A program made the translations under genes and the position numbers. 64,000 nucleotides of DNA from the NCBI GenBank assembly GCA_963575745.1, contig CAUYUJ010020578.1:43501-107500 (forward strand), read 5' to 3'. The notes under the pieces are model-generated. The model was not told where the DNA came from and ran no database searches. It worked only from the letters and a program-made list of their open reading frames with translations. Shown in pieces: positions 1-9,408 of the stretch; positions within the stretch are counted from its first letter, which is position 1; each line of letters starts with the position of its first letter. Source of the DNA: Prorocentrum cordatum (lineage: Eukaryota; Sar; Dinophyceae; Prorocentrales; Prorocentraceae).

Positions 1-5
1 ACGAA

Positions 6-10
<5 letters not shown>

Positions 11-78
<68 letters not shown>
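11..78. repeat. (TAG)n microsatellite
   Basis: A near-perfect GTA/TAG trinucleotide run occupies the left edge of the window. The array probably continues beyond position 1 except for the short ACGAATGGTG lead. Confidence 0.95.
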
Positions 79-117
79 CGTCATAATGCTACTATTGAAA
101 TGCTAACAATAACAATA

Positions 118-720
118 ATATGAATAGTATTGTCAATAACCACAATACTAATAATCATACGACGAATAATAATAATGAGAAGACTAATGCGAGTAATAAC
201 AATAATAATGATAATCATACTAAGAATATTGATACTATCAAGAATAGTGATTATAATAATGATACACATAAGAATAATAATAATATCAATAAGAAAAAAT
301 AAGAATAACCATACCAATAACAATAATACCAATATCAATAACAATAACAATAATATTAATACCAATAATATTAATCATAATAATAATCGTAATAATAATA
401 CTAGTAATCGTAATAATAATAATATTATTAATAATACTAATAATACTAGTACTAATACTAATACGAATACTACTAATAATAATACTACTAATAATAATGG
501 TAATACTAATATTAGTAATAATAATAATAATATTATTATTATTATTAATAATACTAATACTAATAATAGTAATAATATAAATAATATAACTAATAATGAT
601 AATGATAATGATAAGAAGGAGAAAAAGAAGAGGAGGAGGAGGAGGAGGAGGAGGAGGAGGAGGAGGGAGGGAGGGAGGAGGGCGAGGAGCAGGAAGAGGA
701 GGAAGAGAAGGAGGCGGAGG
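118..720. repeat. Degenerate AAT/ACT trinucleotide array grading into (AGG)n
   Basis: Positions 118-610 are built of AAT, ATT, ACT, CAT and AGT triplets in constant phase, the only strongly AT-rich block in the window. From about 615 the array switches to AGG/GGA triplets. The long Asn/Ile-rich open frames are by-products of triplet composition and are not proposed as proteins. Confidence 0.9.
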
Positions 721-722
721 AT

Positions 723-983
723 GTGGAGGAGGATGAAAATGAAAAGAATGATGAGGAGGGGGAGCAGGATTCGCCAGGCCTGAGAACATCAACAATGGTT
801 CCAGAGATTTCTCCAGAGGTATCAGAGAGTTCGGATCGCTTGGAACAGCCGCTGCGCCTGACGCATCCCCCAGATCCAACGGTTCGTCTTCTTCTTGTCT
901 TCGTGCTGAACGAAGTAGATGTAGAGGATGAGCAGGGAGAAGAGGAGGGACGCTCAGCACGTAGGACGCGGACATCGAGGTGA
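723..983 (+). CDS. Possible acidic exon or ORF downstream of the (AGG)n array
   Basis: An 86-codon open frame follows directly from the purine array. After a Glu/Asp-rich lead it has about 60 residues of normal complexity (PGLRTSTMVPEISPEVSES, then a hydrophobic stretch VRLLLVFVLNEVDVEDEQ), ending at a TGA. No family is recognised. It might be an exon or chance. No splice sites could be fixed, and the Met codon lies inside the purine tract, so the start is arbitrary. Confidence 0.2.
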   Translation: MEEDENEKNDEEGEQDSPGLRTSTMVPEISPEVSESSDRLEQPLRLTHPPDPTVRLLLVFVLNEVDVEDEQGEEEGRSARRTRTSR

Positions 984-1013
984 ATTGGGTGGAACGTGTC
1001 TTTCGTTGCTTGG

Positions 1014-1110
1014 GGCATGACGGGCGTCATGGCCCCCGCCGCCCCCCCCCTATGACGTAACGCTCCCCCCCCCGTGCGCTCCGGGCATTGCCGCCGTGCG
1101 CATCGGGATC
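1014..1110 (+). repeat. Left outer inverted repeat of the composite
   Basis: Matches the reverse complement of 5230-5320 with gaps. Shared landmarks are TGACGGGCGT, TAACGC followed by C-runs, CCGTG and CTCCGG. Confidence 0.5.
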
Positions 1111-1149
1111 CGCATAGGTGTCCGCATAGGATTCCGCATAGGAGTCTTG

Positions 1150-1295
1150 TCCGTAATCGTCGTCGTCGTCGTCGTCGTCGTCGGCGTCGGCGTCGGCGTC
1201 GTTGTCGCTCGTCGTTTGTCGCTCGTCGCTCATCGTCGTCGTGCGCGCGGGCGCGGCTGGATCCTTTTTTTTTTTTTTTTTTTTTGTTTTTTTAA
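1150..1295 (+). repeat. (CGT)n block, conserved 40-nt segment and poly(T)
   Basis: CGT/CGG triplets run into a segment ending CGTGCGCGCGGGCGCGGCT (to 1258) that recurs almost identically at 5205-5244 in the same orientation. A T tract interrupted by one G follows at 1265-1295; it could be the reverse of a retroposon poly(A) tail. Confidence 0.75.
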
Positions 1296-1404
1296 ATTCC
1301 GGGCCGATGACGGCAATCATCTAGGGGTGGGTGGAGGGGGCCGATGACGTCACGTTTCGCGCCGGCGGCGTCTGGGAATGCTTAGGAAAGACCGAGGACG
1401 GGTA

Positions 1405-1722
1405 GCAGCAGTATGTAGGTGGCGATTTGCACCACAACGCCTGTGTACACCACAGTGCCTGCGTGCACAAAAGCGCCCGTGTACACCACACCGTCTATGT
1501 ACACCACATCAGCCGCGTCCAACACAGCGCCAGTTTGTGCCACAGTGCTTGCGGGCACAACAGCGCTTGTGTACACCACGGCGCTTGCGTACACCACATC
1601 AGCCGTGCACAACACAGCACCAGTGTACACCACAATGCTTGCTTGCATGCACCACAACGCCTGTTTACACCACGGCGTCTGTGTGCACCACAGCAATCGT
1701 GTGCAACACAGCACCACTGTTG
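1405..1722 (+). repeat. 18-nt minisatellite, left arm
   Basis: Successive 18-nt units of the type GTGTACACCACAGCGCCT run with almost constant period from about 1440. Because 18 is divisible by 3, several frames stay open and encode Thr-rich hexapeptide repeats, which I do not regard as genes. The array is the reverse complement of the one at 4870-5150. Confidence 0.85.
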
Positions 1723-2849
1723 TATACAGAATGTTAGAAGGGATCCTTCTGACAAAATGGAGCGCCGGTGGATTCCATAGAAACATGTGTTTAATATAGG
1801 ATTTCGGAAGGAATCCTTATGGAAAAAGGGGCGCCGCTGGAATCTACGAGTCTTCCCGAGTCCGCCAGCATCATCCTGACTCCCCCCATCTGCGTCCAGG
1901 ACGCTCCAGCTAAATTGGCCGTCCGAGAACAAGTGGACTGATTTAGTCGACCACTCTGCGGTGCACGCTGAGATGCGCACGTGCGCTGTAGCGCCGGCCC
2001 GCACGACAGGGGGAAAGGGTGAGGGAGGAGGAGGAGGCGGAGGAGGAGGAGGAGGCGGAGGAGGAGGCAGAGGAGGCAGAGGAAGCGAAGAAGGAGGAGG
2101 AGGAGGAGGAGGAGGAGGAGGAGGAAGAAGACTGCAACTGGTGAGCCCCTTGCTCGAACACGCGGGGCTCGTCTCGTATGTCCTGCGAGCTCGGCAGCTG
2201 CTGGCGGCATTATCGGCACAGCAGGGGTCAGCCTACGGGTCCCCCGGCTTGGTTAAGCCCCACGGGCCCATCTGCAGCTCGTTGCTGAGCCCCTTCTCAA
2301 ACAAAATCGTAATGGAACGGTGGAGGCCTATGGCACTGTGGCCCATCACTGGGTAAGACACTCTCGAATCGGTCCCAGCGCCGCGGAACAACCAACACGA
2401 ACACGAACAAAAACTTTCTCGTCTGAATACCCGTCCTTTCGCTGGAACGTCCTCTGTGTCTGCAGCTAGCGTACACTCCCACTCCCCCGAGCCTTTCCCC
2501 AGCCTCACCTCCACACTCCCATCCCACGACTCGTGCACAAACAATTCTCGCGCACATGGGCCCTCGCCTGTGCCTCGCCACATGCAACAGTCCCCTGAGA
2601 GATTCAGCCAGGGGATGCGACGAGGGCGGTGGGGGATTCCCCTGGCGGGAGCCTCTCTCCATAGCAAGACTCCATGCCAGGTGGTCAGTGTCGATCTGGG
2701 GCTGCGTGAAATCGCCCTTTTCCGATTGTTCCGGCTGGCCTTGTGGCCTTTGTGGAGGGTTCAGAAATCTATCCAAGAGTGGCAAACAAAAGCAGCACTC
2801 GAGACCCTCTGTGTCTCGTCTTTCTGTGCATCTATACAACAAAAGCTGC
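1723..2849. other. Unassigned, with a (GGA)n array
   Basis: Two tandem segments of about 65 nt (GGATCCTTCTGACAAAATGG at 1740 and the related GGAATCCTTATGG at 1810) are followed by a (GGA)n/(GGC) array at about 2020-2135. From 2140 to 2849 I see no recognisable gene. Overlapping frames on both strands show no family motif. Confidence 0.5.
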
Positions 2850-4865
2850 TCACTTCTGCGGTCTCATTCTTGCTATCAGCTCACGGGCTCGCTCACTCCC
2901 ACGCCGAGCCATCTCCTGCAGTCCAGCTATGCTGATCTTCACATTGCTTGTCTCGCTCTCAGCGCTATCCGCAGCTGCCTCTCTAGCGCCGAGGGTGGTG
3001 GTGCTCGGTAGGTCAGCTCCGCCTTGAGTTGCTTGAGCGCCCGACATGTTGCGATCCTCAGCTCCTGCACCGTGTAGTTGCCTAGCTTCATGGGCTCCTT
3101 TGTGTCTCCCTGTTGTATGGCATTTATACCTTCCTCCCATTTCTTTGTTCACGGCGTGGCCCTCATCGGATTGAACATGACGTGTACCGTCCACTTGTTC
3201 GGCTGGCCAGGCTCGCTGTACGCTTTCTTGACTCCGAAGTATGCCTGCATGTTCGTGGACTCGTTAATCGTCATGATCTCGATGAGTTGGCTGAACTCCA
3301 TCAGGATCTTCTTGTTCTCTCCCTTGGTCCTCCTGCTTGGCCAGCGACAGGAATAACTCCATTCCTATGTGCAGACGAGGTGGGCCCATCGCCTTGTTGC
3401 CTTTCGTCTTGACCTCCTCCGCGTATGTTGCTCCTCCTGCCGCCGCGGCCTCTGCTGGCGGGAGCTCGTTGTCTGCCAGGAAGAAGTCCCACAGGCTGCC
3501 TGACACCGTGCGAATCATCTGCGCTGTGTTCAGCGCGAGCTTTTGCATGAGTATGATCCCTCTGCGGAGCCACGCGTGTTGCCATTCGCTTTCTTCTGGC
3601 CTCCACGGTGATGCTTTTCTTGTGGAGCTTGGCCTTCCGATGCCGCCTCCAGCGTCGCACTGCGTGGTCTTTCTTCTTTTGCTGCGCCTGCTCTTCATGC
3701 TATCTTCGGTTCGCCCAGAAGCGTGACTGGTCACGTCACGTTTACAAGATGTCCGGTAAGCTCTGTGTCCCCGCGGCCACACGCCGCAATCGTACGAGCT
3801 CTGTTCTTCTGGCTTGAACTCAAAGGAAGTGGCTCTGGTAGGGCAGCAGTGGGGTTCGGAGCGAGACATGGTGAACACGTGCCCGAGACATGAGGCTCTG
3901 CTCGCGAAACATGTTCTGCACCACGGGCATACGTCTGTTCGTACTATCATAGAGTGTAGGTTCCTCATGTTGTGTGCGTGCGTTATGTGAGCTGTGAGTG
4001 CATTTATCGTAGAGAACGACATTCCGCACCCTATTCCTGCGCCCTCCTCGCCCGTCTCGCGCGTGCATACGTACTCGTCTATGGTGCTGCTGTTGTTGCT
4101 GCTGATCTCGTCGTGCTGGTGCTCTGTGATGTTCGTGCGTGTCCCTCTCAGCGTCTTGATACCTAACCTCTGTAGTAGCTTCTCCCCCCTTTTCGCCCCC
4201 TCCTCACTAAGGAAGTCCCTGCTGGAACCCACCTGGATCCTGGAGAACCTCTGGCCTAGTTGGGGGTTCTGGAACACTTGCAGCACGTTTTCTCTGTCGC
4301 TCCAGATCTGGTCGAACCGCTGGTCGGCATTCGGTAGCGCTTGCAGATCGTCGTCGCTGCATTGAGCTGCCCACGGGATAGAGTGAGGCGTGAGTCGCCC
4401 TGTTGCGCTGATGCGAGGGGTCTCCAGCAACCTGTCTGGCTCCAGCATCTCGAACATTGCCGTGATTACTTGCCGATGGTTGCTCTGTTCTCTTGCTATC
4501 TGCTGCCACCATCTGATTCTTTGGACTCGGAGCTCGGTTGCTGTACGACTGTTCCAGAGCTGAAAAACTCGCAGTTGCTCATCGTCCTCACTCTGCCGTT
4601 GAATTCGCTTTTCGCTTTGCCGTGCATCAAGCAGCGCAGCATCTTTACCACCACTGAGTCGAGAGCGGTTGTGAAGGCCTGTGGCAGCACGACCGCCGAA
4701 AACCTGTAATTGCGGGGCTGTAGACAAAGCGCAGGAAGACAGCACGCTGCAATCTCTTGCGGAGGGGTTGGTGCCAAACTTCACCAAGTGACTTCCACGC
4801 TGCTCGGCCTCTTCTGATGCGTTGCTTGAGTTCTGTTCTCAAAATCCCGTCGAAGCTCAGGATGA
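2850..4865 (-). pseudogene. LINE-type retrotransposon, post-RT C-terminal region, decayed
   Basis: Read on the minus strand from about 4865, the first frame gives LRTELKQRIRRGRAAWKSLG and AVFLRFVYSPAITG. This is the pattern that follows the RT palm in dinoflagellate non-LTR elements. A frameshift leads to the long frame 4787-3264 (507 codons), with TATELRVQRIRWWQQIA, a signature helix of the same region. A Cys/His zinc-finger-like segment follows (GCGMSFSTINALTAHITHAH, then VCPWCRTCFASRASC). Another shift leads into the 3194-2850 frame, with Lys/Glu-rich sequence like the tails of these proteins. The RT core itself is absent. The copy is 5'-truncated at the 18-nt array and lacks a coherent single frame, so it is not functional. 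Confidence 0.65.
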
Positions 4866-4869
4866 CCAG

Positions 4870-5170
4870 CGCTGCGTTGCACACGGATGCTGTGGTGTAG
4901 ACAGGCGCTGTGGCGTGCACAGGCGCTGCGGTGCACGCAAGCATTGTGATGTACACATGTGCTGTGTTGCACATGGTTGCTGCGGTGTACACATTCGCTG
5001 TGGTGTACACCGGCGCTGTAGTGCACGCACGCACCGTGGTGTACACAGGCGCTGCGTTGCACACGGTTGGTGCGGTGTACGCAGGCGCTGTGGTGTACAC
5101 GCGAGCTGTGGTGCGCTCGAGCATTGTGGTTTACACAGGCGCAGTGGGGCAGATCGCCACCTGCATGCTG
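4870..5170 (-). repeat. 18-nt minisatellite, right arm (inverted)
   Basis: The array has 18-nt units of the type GCTGTGGTGTACACAGGC, the reverse complement of the left array. The outer junction (CAGATCGCCACCTGCATGCTG) mirrors 1405-1430. Confidence 0.85.
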
Positions 5171-5174
5171 CTCG

Positions 5175-5320
5175 CGTCGTCGTCGTCGTCGTCGTCGTCG
5201 CTCGTCGCTCGTCGCTCATCGTCGTCGTGCGCGCGGGCGCGGCTAGTGCCGGAGCCACACGGCGGGAGGGGCGTTAAGTCGCTCCCCCCCCGCCCCCCCC
5301 CATAACGCCCGTCATCGCCC
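5175..5320. repeat. (CGT)n block and right outer inverted repeat
   Basis: CGT triplets and the 40-nt segment repeat 1205-1258 in direct orientation. From 5230 the sequence is the inverse of the left end and finishes AACGCCCGTCATCGCCC. Confidence 0.6.
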
Positions 5321-6339
5321 AAAATAAAGAAACGCGATCGTGATGATATTGATGGCTACTCTCTGCTATGCTCTCTGCTCTCTACTCTGTGCTCTGTACC
5401 CCTCTCTACATCGTATTCAAGACGCTTTGTGTTCACCGCCGGCCCATCCCAATTCTTGCCAGAAGAGACGAAGACGGGCGCCAAATTGGGATGGCAGTAT
5501 TCCGAACATGGTGAAGGTCCCCACAGGTGTGTTTTGTACTTTTATCCTGCGCCGTAATTCTCGTCCATCCCATCGCCGATTGGGCGCACGGGCCCTCAAG
5601 AGCCGAAGATGCTTCTGAAAATGGACCCAATAAGCGCCCGAGGCTGCTCAGGCGGGACTGGATGGCTCAAGCGCGAGCATCCCCATGGTGAGCCCGAGCT
5701 TCTTTCGCATTTACATCGAAACTGTGTCCAGAATGACTGGGCCGGGCCAGAATTGTCCAAAAATGATATCAGATGTCGCCCAAAATTGGCGACGAAATTT
5801 AGATGTTGTCAAGCGGCCGATACGAACCCGAGCGTCCGCGCGACCCCTTGCGAGGCACAAATCATCAAGCACCAATGGGTTTTGTTATACTTTTTTGAAG
5901 TTTTCACTTTGTACGTAAGGTCGTGCCCCAGAGGCGCTCTTGAGGGCCCCAGGAGCTGATTCTGGAGGCCGAGAATGGGCCCCGAAGGGGCCGAATTGGA
6001 GCCAAAATGCGCCCCGAAATCGTCGCCAAAAGGATCTGCAAAATCGAGCTCGTTTTGGAAGCCGTCTTGAAGCGTCTTGAGGCTTGAAAAGGGTGAATGG
6101 CGCAGCCAGGCGGCGGAATGGCGGAGGCTTCTGGGGGGGGTAGAAAGGGGGGCTAAAGCCTTGTAATCAGCTCTCACGATTAAATCTCTCTCGCCCCTCA
6201 GCCCGGTGGGCGGGCGGATTCAAGAGGCTTACGTTATTCTGCCGACCCCCATACCAATAACAGTAAATTCGTCAAGAGTCATGCCACCGTGCCTGGCCTG
6301 TGGGTCAGGAGCTTCAAGGAAGCCTATGAGTGTTTCCTG
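5321..6339. other. Unassigned intergenic sequence
   Basis: This stretch is mixed-complexity DNA with (CTCTG)-rich sequence near 5360-5400 and GGGCCCCGAAGGGGCC-type self-complementary patches around 5975-6000. No coding frame carries a recognisable motif. Confidence 0.5.
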
Positions 6340-6780
6340 GATGGGGCCTCTTGGAGGCCTCTCGGTGGAATCTGGTTATCTTTTGGAGCCTCTCGGGGGC
6401 CGCTTGGTGCCTCTTGGAACCATCTTGGGGGCCTTTGGGGGCGCCTCGAGGGTTACTGGTGGGCTTCGGGGGCCATCACGGCACGGAAGACTCGAGATGT
6501 GAGTTCGTATTGCCCTTCTTGGGCGCCTCTTGGGGCTCTCTGGGGTCGTTTTAGCGGCCCTGGGGCCGTCTTGGGGCATTGTTGGGGCTTCAATGGGCTG
6601 CCTAGGGGCCCTCTTTGGGGCCTCGTGAACCGTCTTGGCTTGGCCGTGGGAGACGCTGTCAAGACGAAGAAGATCATCCTGCGGTATCTCGACGCTCTTT
6701 TGGACTGTCTCGATGCTCTGTTTGGGCTGTCTTTGGCCGTCTTGGGGCTCTTTGGAGGCTCTGGAGATCCCCTGGGGTGC
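6340..6780 (+). repeat. GGGGCCTCTTGG-type minisatellite
   Basis: Loosely repeated 12-nt blocks such as GGGGCCTCTTGG, GGGGCCATCTTGG and GGGGCTCTTTGG run through the region. The open Gly/Leu/Pro-rich frames on both strands are composition artefacts. The same motif recurs at 30.03-30.26 kb and 57.17-57.32 kb. Confidence 0.8.
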
Positions 6781-7519
6781 GTTGGCGAGCTCGTCTCCCC
6801 TCCCCAGAATGGGATTTTGGACCCTGGGGGGAGTGGGAACGGGGGAGGGGGACGGCCAACTGTTTCGCACGCCTTCGTTATTTCGGTCTCTTTGTTATCC
6901 TCCGTGCTTGGCATCTTCAGCGCTTGTTTACGGTATTAATCAAAGCTTGCGCTCCGTGGGCGCTTTGACCTCATTTCTCTTCCCCTCCCCTCCTTTGTGC
7001 CTCACTCCTTGCTTTGTTCGTTTGCCTTCTCCCATCTCCCAGTTCCCTCTCACACTCCGTCATGGCTCCTCCGTCCTCTGTTGTTCTCCGTCCTCCGCCC
7101 TTCTCCCTTTCTTCACCTTCCTTGCCCCATGTCCCCCCTCTTGCCACCTTCATCTTGTCCTCCTCCGTCCTCCGTCCTCACTCGTCGCCGTCGCCGTTGC
7201 CCTCCTCCTCCTCTTTCTGCTTGTGCTCCCTCCCCCGTTCAGTCCCACTCCTGTTTCTGCTCCTCCTTTCTCGTGCTTCTCCCACGTTCTCTTCAGTGTC
7301 CGTGCCTGGCTCTGGCAGTCCCCGACTTTGACCGCGTCGGCGGCATCCGGAGTCGGCGGCGACTCGAACGAAGGCTCCCGGCCGCGACGCTGCATCTTGG
7401 TCGGTGGGCGCCGGGCAGCCGAGAGGGGAGGGGGAGGGAGGGGGGGTGTGCGGCCCGCGCGCCCACCGCCCGGGGGAGTCGGTGCCCCCGGGCGGCGGGC
7501 ACGCGTGAAGCCCGACCTC
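6781..7519. other. Pyrimidine-rich unassigned stretch
   Basis: From 6960 to 7330 the plus strand is strongly C/T-rich (CCTCCGTCCTC-type words). From 7330 to 7519 it is G/C-rich. No gene was recognised. Confidence 0.5.
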
Positions 7520-7700
7520 TGAGGCTCAGGAGGAGGAGGAGGAGGAGGAGGAGCGGAGGAGGAGAGGAGGAGGAGGAGGAGGAGGAGGGGAGGAGGAGGA
7601 GGAGGCGGAGGAGGAGGAGGAGGGAGGAGGAGGAGGAGGAGGGGGAGGGAGGAGGAGGGGAGGGAGGAGGGAGGGGAGGAGGAGGGAGGGGGAGGGGGAG
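7520..7700. repeat. (GGA)n array
   Basis: An almost pure purine GGA/GGGA array of about 180 nt. Confidence 0.9.
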
Positions 7701-8149
7701 GTGGGGTGCGCGGGGAGGGCCGTGGGGTGCTCGCACCCCTGTCGACACCCCGTCCCGCCCGCCATCCCTCCCCAGGGGAGGGGGCGACGGGGGAGCGGCG
7801 GGAGCGTGAGCGGGAGGAGGGCAGGGCGTCCCACCCGCGAGGGGGCAGCGCAGGGCAGGGGGGGGGTGCGGGGCGGGGGGGGTGCGGGGCTGAGGGGTTC
7901 GCCCGGTTTCGCAGGCAGCGCCCGTTGCCTCCTCCGCCGTCGGGGGCCAGGGGCTGGCACAACCGGCCGCGCATGCTGCGGGCTCGCCTCCGCCGGCCGA
8001 GGGGCCGGATGCGATGCACTCAGCGGTTTCGAGTCATCCCGCCGAACCCTTTTTCTAGCCTTGGCTCTGTCATCCTGGCCAGCCGCTTCCAGCCAAGTGG
8101 CCTCCACTCCGCGTCCCCTGGCCGCGTTTCCCAGGCAGCCCAACCACCA
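7701..8149. other. G-rich unassigned sequence
   Basis: Several runs of 5-8 guanines near 7860-7900 could form G-quadruplexes. No gene was recognised. Confidence 0.4.
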
Positions 8150-8811
8150 GCACTATGAGGAGTGTCGGCTCAAGCCTCGCGGACACGAGCAGCACCGAGA
8201 AAACTGGTACTGCTCCATGCGGGCTCGTATTAAGTTCATGATTTTCTGCGAGCCCAGTGAGTCCTGCTGCTGGTCCTTCTGTCCCATCAGGGCACCCACA
8301 CTCTCCGTGTCATCGGGCTCCTCCGTGACCACGGCATGTTCCACAGCTAAGGGTTCGCCAACGCCTCCGTGCGCCGCTGAATGATGGGGTGGACAGCGGC
8401 TACCGCGGTGTCCAGCGCCTCCCGCTCTCTGGAGAAGCAGACCGCTGTGCCGCAGGTGCACGTACTGCCGTCCACCTCCGCGAAGCCCTGCCTGGGCTCG
8501 AGCATTGGAGCCTCCACGTTCCACGTGAACTGGTTGTTGCCGTGTGCCGCCACGCTGGGCGACCGCACCTCCTGCCTGCGCTGCATGGCCTTGAGCTCCC
8601 GCTCGATGTCCACGGCGGGCACGTCAAAGATTCCAGGGACCTCAATGCCTTCGATCAGAGTCTGCAGGGACGGGGCGATCAACTGCAGCCGCGCATACAA
8701 CTCGCCAGTGACCTCGAATCTGTTCACCCGAACCTGTAGCTCAACCTGCCTGATTGTGCGCTGTGCCGCTCCCAGCTGGCCATTCAAGCGCATCTCCGGG
8801 CTCTCGCACAC
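8150..8811 (-). pseudogene. Unrecognised ORF with one frameshift
   Basis: On the minus strand a 154-codon frame of normal complexity (for example YARLQLIAPSLQTLIEG and VPAVDIERELKAMQRRQE) ends in ALANP. The sequence appears to continue in another frame as LAVEHAVVTEEPDDTESVG and GQKDQQQDSLGSQKIMNLI down to about 8153. The mixed hydrophobic and charged composition, with no repeat bias, argues for former coding sequence, perhaps from a retroelement. No family is recognised. The upstream start is not defined. Confidence 0.35.
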
Positions 8812-8935
8812 TGCGGTCGAACGCGCAACCCTGCTCCATCAAGGGTCGGACGTTCGTCCGACTCTCCCCGTCCTCCACGAATCGTGAGCACCAAGTTCGC
8901 TCCCCCAAGTTCTCCACGCCAGCCCCTTAGCCAGG

Positions 8936-8953
8936 ATGTGTGTGTGTGTGTGT
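8936..8953. repeat. (GT)n dinucleotide run
   Basis: About nine GT units; the only dinucleotide run noticed in the window. Confidence 0.9.
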
Positions 8954-9035
8954 ACACATACGCCGAGGAGCAAGGTCCAGGAGCAGGGGCCTACGGAACG
9001 GCCAGAGCCACACTTGCTGTGGAGGGGAAGGTTGA

Positions 9036-9292
9036 GGAGTAGGAGGAGGATGACGATGAGGACATCCAACCTGGGGAGGGGCCTCCTCCATCCTCCTCTC
9101 GAGGAGGAGGGGAGGAGGAGGAGGAGGAGGAGGAGGAGGAGGAGGAGGAGGAGGAAGGAGGATGAGGTGGAGGAGGAGCAGGGAGAGGAGAAGGAGGAGG
9201 AGGAGGATGAAAAGGAAAAGGAGGAGGAGTAGGAGGAGGAGGAGGAGCAGAAGGAGGAGAAGGAGGAGAAGGTGGAGGAGGAGGGAGGACCA
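9036..9292. repeat. (GGA)n array with a palindromic start
   Basis: The array is preceded by GGGGAGGGGCCTCCTCCATC and then CCTCCTCTCGAGGAGGAGG, which folds around TCGA. An almost identical lead occurs at 19856-19895 next to another (GGA)n array. Confidence 0.85.
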
Positions 9293-9360
9293 GCATAAAT
9301 CCAATATTCGTCAGCGATGTTGCAATGCGCCGTCCCTCCGAGTTCCATCTTTCCACACAG

Positions 9361-9377
9361 TGGTAGCGGAGCCGGTT
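9361..9377 (+). promoter_or_regulatory. Probable primer-binding site of the copia element
   Basis: TGGTAGCGGAGCCGGTT resembles the initiator-tRNA-Met-complementary primer-binding site of Ty1/copia elements (TGGTATCAGAGCC type) with about three substitutions. It follows a CACACAG that could be the end of a 5' LTR and lies 32 nt upstream of the gag frame. Confidence 0.5.
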
Positions 9378-9408
9378 AGCCGTCTGCGAGGCAGCGGCGG
9401 CCGGCTTC

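Larger units (their letters stand above)
1014..5320. mobile_element. Foldback-like composite element with inverted arms
   Basis: The ends form an imperfect inverted repeat. The left end (1014-1110) begins GGGGCATGACGGGCGTCAT. The reverse complement of the right end (5230-5320) begins GGGCGATGACGGGCGTTAT, and both continue with TAACGC, a C-run and a CTCCGG segment. A second inverted pair lies further in: 1405-1722 against 4870-5170, sharing a GTAGGTGGCGATTTGC-like segment and then an 18-nt array. A (CGT)n block plus a 40-nt GC-rich segment sits on both sides, but in direct orientation. The interior holds a decayed LINE tail. Tandem arrays inside inverted arms resemble the organisation of Foldback transposons. 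No target duplication was found. Confidence 0.55.

Noticed and set aside
1378-1800. Thr-rich VYTTA repeat protein on both strands
   Set aside because: The 18-nt period keeps several frames open at once on both strands; no flanking unique domain. A structural or antifreeze-like protein was considered and dropped.
5640-5670. Other GGCTCAAG words (also near 8168 and 62388) as spliced-leader relics
   Set aside because: Only 8 nt match and the upstream bases do not resemble the leader; expected by chance.
7150-8019. 289-codon minus-strand Pro/Ser/Arg ORF
   Set aside because: Covers the (GGA)n array and G/C-rich flanks, with no motif; all overlapping frames look alike.
9361-9377. tRNA gene fragment
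   Set aside because: The similarity is limited to the tRNA 3' complement, which fits a retrotransposon primer site better than a tRNA gene; no cloverleaf could be drawn.
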